This document shows, piece after piece, positions 18,480 to 26,017 of a stretch of DNA of 64,000 nt. The notes under the pieces were generated by a model. That model made no database searches. It worked only from the letters and a program-made list of their open reading frames with translations, and had not been told where the DNA came from. Each line of letters starts with the position of its first letter. Position 1 is the stretch's first letter. A program made the translations under genes and the position numbers. The stretch lies in NCBI RefSeq assembly GCF_039645565.1, contig NZ_CP147914.1, positions 989,573 through 1,053,572 on the forward strand, written 5' to 3'. Source of the stretch: Sulfurimonas sp. HSL1-2. GTDB taxonomy: Bacteria > Campylobacterota > Campylobacteria > Campylobacterales > Sulfurimonadaceae.

Positions 18480-18936
18480 AACGGGCGTAGGGCAGGGTGC
18501 GCAGGTTGGAGTTGTAGTAGCGTTTGTCCTCGGTGACCTCGCGGGTCACCCAGGGCGGAAGCGCGAACGTCTCCTCGGGAGTCTGCAGCTCGATTTCGGC
18601 CAGGAAGAGCCCCGCATTCTCCCCTTCGAAGATATCCACCTCCCATAGATGCCCCTCATACATGATCTCATAGCGGTTTTTTTCGATCAGCGGCGGTGCG
18701 CAGAGCTCTTCGAGCATGGAGAGGGCGTCTTCGTAGGGGATGGGGTATTCGAATTCGCTGCGCACGAGCTCATGCCTTTTGCCTTTGAGGGTCAGATAGG
18801 CTTTGCCGTTTGTCGTACGGATACGGACCGTGACACCTTCGGACGGAATGTATCCCTGCTTGATGACCAGCGGTGCGGGCAGCTCCGGAAGCCGGGCGGG
18901 GTCGATAAGAAATTTGCGTTCGATTTCGATTGCCAT
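18463..18936 (-). CDS. CYTH-domain protein (inorganic triphosphatase-like)
   Basis: A 157-residue protein beginning with the signature AIEIERKFLID, followed by alternating charged strands (VRIRTTNGKAYLTLKGK, SEFEYPIP, EVDIFEGENAGLFLAEIEL). These line the tunnel of CYTH enzymes, which hydrolyse triphosphates or make cAMP. Small single-domain bacterial members are usually inorganic triphosphatases. The CHAD gene at 13444 may be its functional partner. Confidence 0.88.
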   Translation of the reverse strand: MAIEIERKFLIDPARLPELPAPLVIKQGYIPSEGVTVRIRTTNGKAYLTLKGKRHELVRSEFEYPIPYEDALSMLEELCAPPLIEKNRYEIMYEGHLWEVDIFEGENAGLFLAEIELQTPEETFALPPWVTREVTEDKRYYNSNLRTLPYARFKDEA

Positions 18937-18969
18937 GGGGTATTGTAGCGCAGAAAAAAGGGGAAAAAG

Positions 18970-18986
18970 GCCGGGAGCCTCCCGGC
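18970..18986 (-). terminator. Intrinsic terminator after the 30-residue membrane microprotein
   Basis: GCCGGGA and TCCCGGC form a 7-bp stem with a 3-base loop. Read on the minus strand the stem is followed by CTTTTTCCCCTTTTTT. It sits just after the stop of the small gene at 18997-19089 and just before the CYTH gene start. Confidence 0.75.
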
Positions 18987-18996
18987 AGAAAAGTTC

Positions 18997-19089
18997 TTAG
19001 TGCTTGCGGTCGCCGGTGTTGTGGTAAAAATACATACCGTAGCCGATTACAGCGACGCTCGGGTAGAAAATGCCAAGCAGTTCGATCAT
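18997..19089 (-). CDS. Single-span membrane microprotein, 30 residues
   Basis: A 30-codon gene with a perfect Shine-Dalgarno (AAGGAG, five bases before ATG) and its own downstream terminator. The product begins MIELLGIFYPSVAVIGYGMY and ends with a charged His/Arg/Lys tail, so it looks like one membrane helix with the C-terminus inside. Size and topology are like small accessory subunits of oxidases or transporters, but no partner gene is adjacent. Function unknown. Confidence 0.6.
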   Translation of the reverse strand: MIELLGIFYPSVAVIGYGMYFYHNTGDRKH

Positions 19090-19207
19090 TGTTCACTCCT
19101 TCGAAAATAAAGGGGTGTATGCTAGCGAAAAAAGTGGCTCTTTTTCCATTCAAATGAATTGAACAAAAAGATCAGTTTTTTTTCACGACTCCCTGCAGCC
19201 TGCCTGC

Positions 19208-19756
19208 TCAGGGTTCCAGTCCCCTCGCGGGAAAGGCGTCGAGGCTCTCGGCAACCACCTTGTTGATGTACGCCGTCCGCTCCTGGGGCGTATCGAAGTG
19301 TTTCAGCCGGTCGGTCGCGACCGCGCGCCAGAAGATCCTGTTCCCGACAGGGTTGAGCATATCGATGATGATCTTGGCCTCGTCGTAATCGTATTCACGC
19401 TGCACCGGCACGGTCATTGCGGCGCCGTACCCGTACCCGTAGTAGGGGAAGAATCCGACCATCTGAAAATCGGTCGTCACCTGTTTTCTGGTGGTGACGT
19501 CGGTATGGAAGACGATGACGAAATCGGCATGCTCTTTGTCGGCGGAGAGATACCCTTTCTTGGTCATATCGGCGGTAATCGCACTGGCGATCCGGCTCTG
19601 CGTCAGGGTTTCGATACCGTCTTTGAGCGGATAGACGACGGCGAAACGTTCAAGGGGTTTGAAATCAAATTCCGGATCGTAGTCGCGCTGCACCTGCATG
19701 CCGGAACACCCGGCAAGCAGTATCAGAAGCCCTACGGAAAACAGCCGCGTAAGCAT
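19208..19756 (-). CDS. DUF4136-like lipoprotein
   Basis: About 182 residues. The N-terminus MLTRLFSVGLLILLAGCSG is a lipoprotein signal with lipobox LAGC. The body (RDYDPEFDFKPLERFAVVYP, ...ADFVIVFHTDVTTRK, ...EGTxxIDMLNP-like strands) matches DUF4136 proteins, which are envelope lipoproteins of unknown role. The ATG at 19756 is chosen because AAAGGAG precedes it and it gives a clean signal peptide. It is divergent from the cis/trans isomerase gene. Confidence 0.8.
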   Translation of the reverse strand: MLTRLFSVGLLILLAGCSGMQVQRDYDPEFDFKPLERFAVVYPLKDGIETLTQSRIASAITADMTKKGYLSADKEHADFVIVFHTDVTTRKQVTTDFQMVGFFPYYGYGYGAAMTVPVQREYDYDEAKIIIDMLNPVGNRIFWRAVATDRLKHFDTPQERTAYINKVVAESLDAFPARGLEP

Positions 19757-19825
19757 GGTGACTCCTTTCGTGCTTTTTAGCATTGTAGCAGGGCAATGCA
19801 AACGGGTTACGGTACACTACACCCA

Positions 19826-22222
19826 ATGAAACCTTTACTTTATGCTTTGACCATCCTCTTGCTTATGTTGGCCGGCTGTGCACCGAAACCCTTCCCCCCT
19901 GTCGCCGTCGCCGTATCCGAGCGCGCCATCGACTACACCAAAGAGGTCCGTCCCATTCTCGACCGCCGCTGTGTGGTCTGCCATTCGTGCTACAACGCTC
20001 CCTGCCAGCTGAAACTGAGTGCCTACGAGGGGCTGGAACGCGGCGCGTCGAAAACGGCGGTCTATGACTCCGAACGGCTCACTGCCGTCCACCCGACCCG
20101 CCTCTTTGTCGATGCGGATTCCGCCGAGCAGTGGCATGAAGACTACGGATTCTTTTCCGTCACGGCCAGCAGCGCATCGGGCCGTTTCAATGATTCGACG
20201 CTGATCAGTCTGCTCGAGGCCAAGCGCCGGCTGCCCCATATGGCCGGCGAATACCGGCCGGAGAATGACGAACTAACCTGCCCAAAGGACCATGACGAAC
20301 TCGAAGAGTACCTGGATGAGTACCCGGACCGCGGGATGCCTTACGGGTTCCCGCCGTTGACAACCGCCGAGTATACGACGCTGTCGCAGTGGATACAGCA
20401 GGGTGCCCGGGGACCGGGCAGCGAAGAGCAGGCGGCGACGGAGCGTCCGGTTCGGCCGGACACGGCACTCCTGGAGGCGTGGGAGCGTTTTTTGAACCTG
20501 CCCGATGCCAAGCATGCCCTCACGGCACGTTATCTTTACGAGCATCTCTACCTGGCCCACATCCGGTTCGGCACGCCTGAGGGCACCTTTTATGAACTGG
20601 TCCGTTCCAAAACGGCCGCGCCTGCTCCGGTCGAGATCATCCCGACACTCAGATCCTACGACGATCCGGGCAAAGCGCCGTTTTATTACCGTTTCCGCCG
20701 GATTACCTCGACGCTGGTGCACAAGACGCATATGGTTTTTACCCTTGACGAACATCAGTTGACGAAGGTCATAAGGAGCTTCATCGACACGCCGTGGCTC
20801 GAGACCCCGCATGTGATGGGGTACGGTGCAAAGGCATCGGCCAACCCCTTTGTGACCTATGCCCAGATCCCCGCTTCGGTACGCTACGGCTTCTTGCTGG
20901 ACAACAGCGAATATATCGTACGGACGTTTATCCGCGGTCCGGTCTGCAAGGGGCAGGTGGCGCTGAACGTCATCAACGATCACTTCTGGGTCATGTTCCT
21001 CGACCCCAAATATGATCTGAGCCTTCAGTACCCGAACCTGCTGCGTTTCAACGAGAAGGAGCTCTCCGTGCCGGACGAACGGGGCAGCGATTTCCCGGCT
21101 TACCGCTTCTTCAGCGACCGGTACATCGAGCGGGCCGTCGATTACTACAAAGCGCGAGCGGATTTTTATTCGCTCATCTATACGGACGGGCTGGGGTATG
21201 ACGCTATCTGGAAGGGTACCGAGGCCGATGATGCACCGTTGCTGACGGTCTACCGCCACTTCGACAGTGCCTCGGTACACAAGGGTGTGCTCGGGGATCT
21301 GCCCAAAACCCTCTGGGTCATCGACTACCCGCTTTTCGAACGCATCTATTATGCACTGGTGGCCGGATTTGACGTCTTCGGCAACGTCGGGCACCAGACC
21401 AACGTGCGGCGCTATATGGACCGGCTCCGGGTGGAAGGGGAGAGCAACTACATCGACTTTATGCCGGTAGATGTCCGCGGGAAGCTCTTCGATGCCTGGA
21501 ACAAAAACCTCAATATCCTGGTGGAGGAAAAGCTGTTCTACCGCCCGGCGCGCATGCCTTCAGCCATTGTCTACCAGACTGATGATCCCAAACGGGAGTT
21601 CATCGAACACCTTGTCGATCACGAACTGCCCGCAACGACCGGGATCGGGTTCGACGCGCTGAACTATTTCCGGGCGGGCGAAGCCCATCCGGGCCTGCCG
21701 GAGCATTATCGGACCCGTGAAGATTACATCCAGGCCTTCCGCGCCGTCGAAAAACCAGGTACGGCGTTTATCCGTACGGTCAACGGGCAGCAGTCGAATC
21801 TGGCCTATGTCCGTGTCCGTATGCCCGAAGGGGAGGAGGATATTGTCTTCTCGGTCATTATCAACCGCTGGCACGATAACGTTGCTTTTCTGTTCGACGA
21901 GCAGAGCCAGCTCGATCCCTCCAAAGACCAGGCAAACTTTATTTTCGACTTCGTCGGGTCCTATCCGAACATGCTGCTGGAGCTGGACGTTGACGAGGCG
22001 CCGGCTTTCTTCGATATGTTGCAGCATTACGAGGACACGCCGGAATACCGCCGCCGCTTTTTCCATTTCGGGATTACGCGGGACAACCCCCGCTTCTGGG
22101 AAGCGTACGACTGGTTCCAGAAACGTTTCGAGGCGATGCACCCCATCGACGCGGGGCTGTTTGACCTGAACCGCTACTACTACCTCTCTTTGCCGCATGG
22201 TGCTGCGGCGGCCGGAGAGTAG
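19826..22222 (+). CDS. cti: Fatty acid cis/trans isomerase (Cti), heme-binding lipoprotein
   Basis: A 798-residue protein with lipoprotein signal MKPLLYALTILLLMLAGCA. A c-type heme motif CVVCH (residues about 52-56) is followed by SCYNAPCQLK. Cti converts cis-unsaturated fatty acids of membrane phospholipids to the trans form in situ, stiffening the membrane under solvent, heat or metal stress (known from Pseudomonas and Vibrio). Length and the heme segment fit the family. The ATG at 19826 is chosen because it gives the signal peptide; an in-frame ATG lies 30 bases upstream. A GC-rich hairpin (22211-22238) overlaps the stop but lacks a T-run. Confidence 0.88.
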   Translation: MKPLLYALTILLLMLAGCAPKPFPPVAVAVSERAIDYTKEVRPILDRRCVVCHSCYNAPCQLKLSAYEGLERGASKTAVYDSERLTAVHPTRLFVDADSAEQWHEDYGFFSVTASSASGRFNDSTLISLLEAKRRLPHMAGEYRPENDELTCPKDHDELEEYLDEYPDRGMPYGFPPLTTAEYTTLSQWIQQGARGPGSEEQAATERPVRPDTALLEAWERFLNLPDAKHALTARYLYEHLYLAHIRFGTPEGTFYELVRSKTAAPAPVEIIPTLRSYDDPGKAPFYYRFRRITSTLVHKTHMVFTLDEHQLTKVIRSFIDTPWLETPHVMGYGAKASANPFVTYAQIPASVRYGFLLDNSEYIVRTFIRGPVCKGQVALNVINDHFWVMFLDPKYDLSLQYPNLLRFNEKELSVPDERGSDFPAYRFFSDRYIERAVDYYKARADFYSLIYTDGLGYDAIWKGTEADDAPLLTVYRHFDSASVHKGVLGDLPKTLWVIDYPLFERIYYALVAGFDVFGNVGHQTNVRRYMDRLRVEGESNYIDFMPVDVRGKLFDAWNKNLNILVEEKLFYRPARMPSAIVYQTDDPKREFIEHLVDHELPATTGIGFDALNYFRAGEAHPGLPEHYRTREDYIQAFRAVEKPGTAFIRTVNGQQSNLAYVRVRMPEGEEDIVFSVIINRWHDNVAFLFDEQSQLDPSKDQANFIFDFVGSYPNMLLELDVDEAPAFFDMLQHYEDTPEYRRRFFHFGITRDNPRFWEAYDWFQKRFEAMHPIDAGLFDLNRYYYLSLPHGAAAAGE

Positions 22223-22290
22223 AAAGGCGCTCTCCGGCACTGAAATGTGCTACAATGGTTTCAAGCCACTTCATACTTAAGGAGAATCGG

Positions 22291-22578
22291 ATGTCAAAAT
22301 CGATGGTTGAACTCAAAACGCTAAAACTGGCGCATACGCAAAACGGTACGATCAGTATCGCGCACATCGAGGAGCCCTACGGCAAACACAGCAGTCCGGT
22401 GGTCAGTATTTCCATCGCATTGGAAGGTGCATCCAGCGACTGGAAAGTCCATATTCCTTACGAAAACATCGATGAGGTGATCAAGGGGCTCCAGGAAGCG
22501 AAAGCCTCCAACGAGGGGATGCCGCATCACGACAAACACACCGAAGACCTGAGTGCCGATACCGGCGGCGGCGCCTAG
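22291..22578 (+). CDS. Small conserved-type protein of unknown function
   Basis: A 95-residue soluble protein (MSKSMVELKTLKLAHTQNGT at the start). It is preceded by AAGGAG and a TACAAT -10 element at 22251-22256. It consists of a short beta-rich body and a disordered, His- and Gly-containing tail. No family recognised. Its stop overlaps the stop of the macro-domain gene on the other strand by four bases. Confidence 0.6.
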   Translation: MSKSMVELKTLKLAHTQNGTISIAHIEEPYGKHSSPVVSISIALEGASSDWKVHIPYENIDEVIKGLQEAKASNEGMPHHDKHTEDLSADTGGGA

Positions 22579-23126
22579 GCACGCTCCTCGCCGAAGACGC
22601 GCTGCATCAGTAAGCAGTCGGCTTCGGAATGACCATACAAGAACACTTCACAGTCAAAATCGACTTCCCTCCTGAAAAAACCGCGATAGATCTCCAGCAC
22701 ATGACGTTTGTCCAGTCCGCCCACGCCCGTGCCCATCAGCGGCAGGGTAAGAGTAACCGGTCCAGAGGACGCAGCTGCTTCGTCTGCAAGGAAAAGCTCT
22801 ATGTTTACGAGTATCGTTCGGATGTCATCGAGGCTCGGCACGGTTTCGGCCGCATTCGGACGGTAGTCCATGACCGCGGCATGCAGCACGTGACGGAACG
22901 CTGTACAGCCTCCCGCTCCGGTGAGGACGACATCGCCTTTGGAGAGGGGGGCGCTGCTATCTCTTTTCCGGTTCATCTCCTCCTGCAGCGCAGGCCCGCA
23001 GGCCGCAGCAAACGCCCCCGAAACCCCCGAGCCCAATGCCAGGATCGTATTGGAGGGGTTGACGATGAAGTCCGATGCCGGTGCGTCCAGAAGGTTTCCC
23101 TCTTTTATCGTGATACGGTATGCCAT
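22575..23126 (-). CDS. Macro-domain (ADP-ribose-binding) protein
   Basis: A 183-residue single macro domain. Diagnostic segments are EGNLLDAPASDFIVNPSN at the N-terminus, LGSGVSGAFAAACG (diphosphate-binding glycine loop) and LPLMGTGVGGLDKR near residue 135 (second loop). Such proteins bind ADP-ribose or remove it from proteins or O-acetyl-ADP-ribose. ATG at 23126 is used; a GTG two codons upstream is possible. No clear Shine-Dalgarno is visible. Confidence 0.8.
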   Translation of the reverse strand: MAYRITIKEGNLLDAPASDFIVNPSNTILALGSGVSGAFAAACGPALQEEMNRKRDSSAPLSKGDVVLTGAGGCTAFRHVLHAAVMDYRPNAAETVPSLDDIRTILVNIELFLADEAAASSGPVTLTLPLMGTGVGGLDKRHVLEIYRGFFRREVDFDCEVFLYGHSEADCLLMQRVFGEERA

Positions 23127-23238
23127 AAACACATTGTAGCATCATCGCGGCGGGGCAGGGTAGCGCCTACATGTTGATCCTGTTGAATATAAATAACAGG
23201 GATAGGCCTGAGCGGTGCGGACCGCCGTTGCTGCAATT

Positions 23239-23266
23239 TTGTAGTAACTTTAACAAATTACTACAA
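23239..23266 (+). promoter_or_regulatory. Operator-like inverted repeat upstream of the EAL gene
   Basis: TTGTAGTAA (23239-23247) is perfectly repeated in inverted orientation as TTACTACAA (23258-23266), with a 10-base A+T-rich spacer. A third partial half-site, CGTAGTAAT, lies at 23282-23290 between the -35 and -10 elements. The placement suggests a repressor or activator site. Confidence 0.55.
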
Positions 23267-23271
23267 TTTCC

Positions 23272-23301
23272 TTGACATGATCGTAGTAATTATGCTAGCA
23301 T
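23272..23301 (+). promoter_or_regulatory. Probable promoter of the c-di-GMP gene pair
   Basis: A consensus -35 TTGACA (23272-23277) is followed after 18 bases by TAGCAT (23296-23301). The region is A+T-rich compared with flanking DNA. A perfect -35 is unusual for this window, where most genes show only a -10. Confidence 0.5.
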
Positions 23302-23316
23302 GAAAAATTGTGTGAA

Positions 23317-23360
23317 ACCGTCGTCGCCGTGACGACGGTGTCAAAGCGGCCTGCGGGGCC
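23317..23360 (+). promoter_or_regulatory. Two tandem hairpins in the 5' leader of the EAL gene
   Basis: ACCGTCGTC (23317-23325) and GACGACGGT (23331-23339) form a 9-bp stem with a 5-base loop. GGCC (23348-23351) and GGCC (23357-23360) form a second short stem, joined by TCAAAGC. The layout recalls a small RNA switch but does not match the c-di-GMP-I consensus. Confidence 0.4.
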
Positions 23361-23393
23361 ACCAAAAGGATGAACGACCGGACGGAGGGCATG

Positions 23394-24956
23394 ATGCCGA
23401 TTCGGACAATTCAAGATAAACACTACAAAGGGATCAGCGAACTCTACCGCAAGTCCGACGGTACGGTAACGGGTTACTACGTTACCTACCGCGACGAGGA
23501 GGGCAAGCCGGTCAAGCGGAGGGTCGCCGCCGACGACAAGGACGAGGCGCTTCGCAAACTGGTCGACATCAGAGATGAAGTCGACCGACTGAAACAGGAG
23601 AAGGCGATGAGCGCGCTCCCCCACACTGCCGAACACCCGGTGAAGAAAAACTCTGCTGCAGGCCAAGGTACAGACGTATCGCATGAGGTCCATTCCATGC
23701 ACGATTGTCAGAAGCGGATCTCGGCATACGGCGGCAAAGCCGTCGTGCTGCTGATCGACATCGTCGCTTTTGATGACATCCGCATCCTTTATGGGTACGA
23801 GAAGGCGGAACAGATGGTGGCAGAGCTTGAAGTGCTGGTGGCTTCGGCGCTCGGCCGGCTCAAAAATGACGGGCATTTCCGCACCCTCGGTTTCGCAGCG
23901 TTCGATTTCGAACTCTACCATCTTTATGCCGACCGGCTCTGCCTTTTTGTCAAAAATGACTTCTCGCACCGGCTGCTCGATTTTATTGCCGAAAAACTCC
24001 ACGCCTCTGTGTCGGAGTACGCTTTCAGTGTTGTACCCGGGAACAGCATTCATATCAACGTTTCGATCGGTGCGAGCAAGGCGGACGGCGCCGTGAGCCT
24101 GATGTACGCGGAAAAAGCCCTGCAGGAGGCCAAACGGCTGCACAACAGCTATATCTTCTATGACAGCGGCTCCGCCGAGCGCAATGCCCATTTTTCCAAC
24201 AAAACCTACGAACTGCTTCAGGAGAACATTGAGCGCAGGATGGTGACCCCCTATTTTCAGGGAATCTTCCGCAACGATGCGCTGACGAAACCGGCAAAAT
24301 TCGAGAGCCTGATGCGGCTGGTGGACCGTCAGGGACGGGTGCTTTCGCCGGCGGCTTTCCTGGAAAAGTCCAAAGAGTACCGCCTCTATACCCAGCTGAT
24401 GCTCCAGATGATCGATAAGGTTTTTGACGTTCTGGCGCACTATGACGTCTCGGTGACGCTCAACCTCTCCTATGTCGATATCAACAACGTGCTGCTGAGA
24501 GAGTCCCTGCTGGAGCGGCTTGCCAAAGAGGGCGTCGGCCGGAGGCTGACGGTTGAAATCCTCGAGAGCGACCAGATCCGGGACCTGGAGACCGTCAACG
24601 AGTTCATCTTCAGGCTGAAAAAGCGCGGCGTGAAGATTGCCATCGACGATTTCGGCAGCGGCTACTCCAACTATGACAACCTGCTGAACCTCGAGATCGA
24701 CTACGTCAAGCTCGACGGATCGCTGATCTCGAAGATCCACGACCGCAAACACCGTATCATCCTCGGGAACATGGTCAATATCTGCCATGAACTGGGGATC
24801 GAGACCGTGGCGGAGTATATCAGTGACACGGGCGTGCTGCGTATGGCGCAAAGCATCGGCGTCGACTATTTCCAGGGGCACCATCTGCACAAGCCCCAGC
24901 AGTGGGACGATGTCCTGCAGACCTTCGGTTATACGGAGGCGGCCTATGCATCATGA
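23394..24956 (+). CDS. Degenerate GGDEF-EAL protein with integrase-arm-like N-terminus
   Basis: About 520 residues if started at the ATG at 23394, which has GGAGG five bases upstream (an ATG at 23370 is in frame). Residues 8-60 (YRKSDGTVTGYYVTYRDEEG, KRRV, then a helix) look like the arm-type DNA-binding domain of tyrosine recombinases. Residues about 95-250 have a GGDEF-like fold with no GGDEF motif. From about 260 to the end is an EAL domain: FESLMR in place of EALxR, NLSYVDIN, EILESD, IDDFGSGYSN, VKLDGS and VAEY. Most metal and catalytic residues look retained, so phosphodiesterase activity is possible but unproven. Confidence 0.78.
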   Translation: MPIRTIQDKHYKGISELYRKSDGTVTGYYVTYRDEEGKPVKRRVAADDKDEALRKLVDIRDEVDRLKQEKAMSALPHTAEHPVKKNSAAGQGTDVSHEVHSMHDCQKRISAYGGKAVVLLIDIVAFDDIRILYGYEKAEQMVAELEVLVASALGRLKNDGHFRTLGFAAFDFELYHLYADRLCLFVKNDFSHRLLDFIAEKLHASVSEYAFSVVPGNSIHINVSIGASKADGAVSLMYAEKALQEAKRLHNSYIFYDSGSAERNAHFSNKTYELLQENIERRMVTPYFQGIFRNDALTKPAKFESLMRLVDRQGRVLSPAAFLEKSKEYRLYTQLMLQMIDKVFDVLAHYDVSVTLNLSYVDINNVLLRESLLERLAKEGVGRRLTVEILESDQIRDLETVNEFIFRLKKRGVKIAIDDFGSGYSNYDNLLNLEIDYVKLDGSLISKIHDRKHRIILGNMVNICHELGIETVAEYISDTGVLRMAQSIGVDYFQGHHLHKPQQWDDVLQTFGYTEAAYAS

Positions 24957-25632
24957 CGACAAGCACCTCTCGGAGGTGACGGAGCGGACGATGCGGCGGC
25001 TCATCAACGAAGCGGTTGTCCTTCCTTCGAAATACCAGGAAACGTTTGCGGAAGAGGAGCAAAAAAGCCTGAACATGGCTGCGGAAAAAGCGGATGGTGA
25101 TATGGTGCACCGTGAGATCGATCTGCTGCGCACGCACCTCTTTTCCGACGATGTCACGCCGGCGAAAAACCGTCTCTGGCTCTACAAACAGAAGCTCAAT
25201 GCACGCCAGGGCTTCAGCGATGAGGGCTACCTGGTCAGCCTCCGTATCCCGGATTACAAAACAATCGTCGCTGAATACGACAGCATCATCGGCAACCGGG
25301 TCCTGATGCTGGTCTGCAGCTATGTGATCGAGTTCCTGAAAATGCAGCGGGTACATTTTGAAATTGCCCGCTATACCGAAGGGGATTTCCTGCTCTTTAT
25401 GCACCGGATCGACGAGGCTGAAGTCGAATCGCTTCTGATGAATATGCAAAACGGTGCCGCCAACCATACGTTCAAGCACCGCAGCAGAATTTTCGGGCTG
25501 ACGTTCGATGCCGTTGCAGTCCGCTACCTTGAAAATGAACCGTTCGCGACCGTCATGGATCAGCTCGAAGAAAAAAGGTTTGAAAAAAAGTTGAAGAGGG
25601 TGGTACCGCTGGCCGGACTTGAAGAAGACTAA
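24946..25632 (+). CDS. Degenerate GGDEF-like protein, 3' end formed by the island attachment site
   Basis: A 228-residue soluble protein that overlaps the EAL gene by 11 bases, with GGAGG upstream. The middle part (EGYLVSLRIPDYKTIVAEYD-type strand and helix, later YTEGDFLLFMHRID) has the GGDEF domain layout. The signature motif is absent (EGDF instead), so it is probably a sensory or partner protein of the EAL protein rather than a cyclase. The final codons (VVPLAGLEED) are read from the 25-bp repeat of the genomic island and a few island bases. Before insertion the gene must have ended differently. Confidence 0.7.
   Translation: MHHDDKHLSEVTERTMRRLINEAVVLPSKYQETFAEEEQKSLNMAAEKADGDMVHREIDLLRTHLFSDDVTPAKNRLWLYKQKLNARQGFSDEGYLVSLRIPDYKTIVAEYDSIIGNRVLMLVCSYVIEFLKMQRVHFEIARYTEGDFLLFMHRIDEAEVESLLMNMQNGAANHTFKHRSRIFGLTFDAVAVRYLENEPFATVMDQLEEKRFEKKLKRVVPLAGLEED
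25599..25623. repeat. attL: left 25-bp direct repeat of the tRNA-Leu island
   Basis: A perfect 25-bp copy of 30630-30654, beginning GGTGGTACCGCTGG. The right copy is the 3' end of tRNA-Leu(CAA) (T-arm part, acceptor and CCA), so this is the classic duplication left by integration at a tRNA 3' end. Confidence 0.88.
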
Positions 25633-25745
25633 AAGTGCCTGAAATAGGCAAATAGCAAGCTTTTCTAACTTTCACAGTAGTCATAAAAAGACATTTCTAG
25701 GCGCACACCGGGCACAAAAAATAAACATAGTGATATTGGTTTTCG

Positions 25746-25760
25746 GTACCAGGTGTCAGG
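25746..25760 (+). repeat. 15-bp direct repeat, copy 1 (GTACCAGGTGTCAGG)
   Basis: Identical to 25870-25884. Copy 1 runs directly into the T-arm of the tRNA-like fragment. Spacing between copies is 124 bases. It could be a recombinase site or a duplicated piece of the same tRNA. Confidence 0.7.
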
Positions 25761-25785
25761 GGTTCGAATCCCTTCGGGCGTGCCA
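25758..25785 (+). pseudogene. tRNA 3'-end fragment (T-arm, acceptor strand, CCA)
   Basis: AGGGG-TTCGAAT-CCCTT forms a proper 5-bp T-stem with the conserved TTCGAAT loop. It is followed by CGGGCGT, a discriminator G and CCA. No complementary 5' acceptor strand (ACGCCCG) or anticodon arm lies upstream, so this is a remnant, not a tRNA gene. The 3' end resembles tRNA-Arg-type sequences of this phylum (from memory, low certainty). It differs from the tRNA-Leu that bounds the island. Confidence 0.65.
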
Positions 25786-25869
25786 CTTTTACTTTCAACA
25801 GTTCCTAAAAATACGATATCACTACACTTTTTCAAAGTGTGACTCACTTGCTGCTGATTTATGGATTTT

Positions 25870-25884
25870 GTACCAGGTGTCAGG
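25870..25884 (+). repeat. 15-bp direct repeat, copy 2
   Basis: Second copy of GTACCAGGTGTCAGG, here without the tRNA T-arm following. The sequence after it diverges completely from copy 1. Confidence 0.7.
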
Positions 25885-26017
25885 TAGATTTGGCCCGGTT
25901 TTGGCATTAATATCTTTATATCCATTACCCTACCCCCGTCAAGAAACTCATAAGAAGTAGACTTAACTCAGTCTATGATAAAGTATTTTCAAATTTAAAG
26001 TCATTTGGAGAACTGCT

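Larger units (their letters stand above)
25633..26017. other. Left island margin without a credible gene
   Basis: 385 bases between the GGDEF-like gene and the DUF262 gene. They hold a small hairpin (TGCCT/AGGCA at 25636-25650), a tRNA 3'-end fragment, two copies of a 15-bp repeat and the probable promoter of the DUF262 gene. Open frames crossing the tRNA fragment have tRNA-antisense peptide signatures and are not counted as genes. Confidence 0.7.

Noticed and set aside
23301-23370. Possible c-di-GMP-I riboswitch before the EAL gene
   Set aside because: A CAAAG junction and flanking stems are suggestive, but the conserved second helix with its tetraloop-receptor and the GGGACGCAAAGCC core are absent. 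Kept only as an unclassified structured leader.
25665-25925. 86-codon minus-strand open frame across the left island margin
   Set aside because: It contains the peptide GTPEGIRTPDTW, the well-known antisense reading of a tRNA T-arm and acceptor; it is an artefact of the tRNA fragment.
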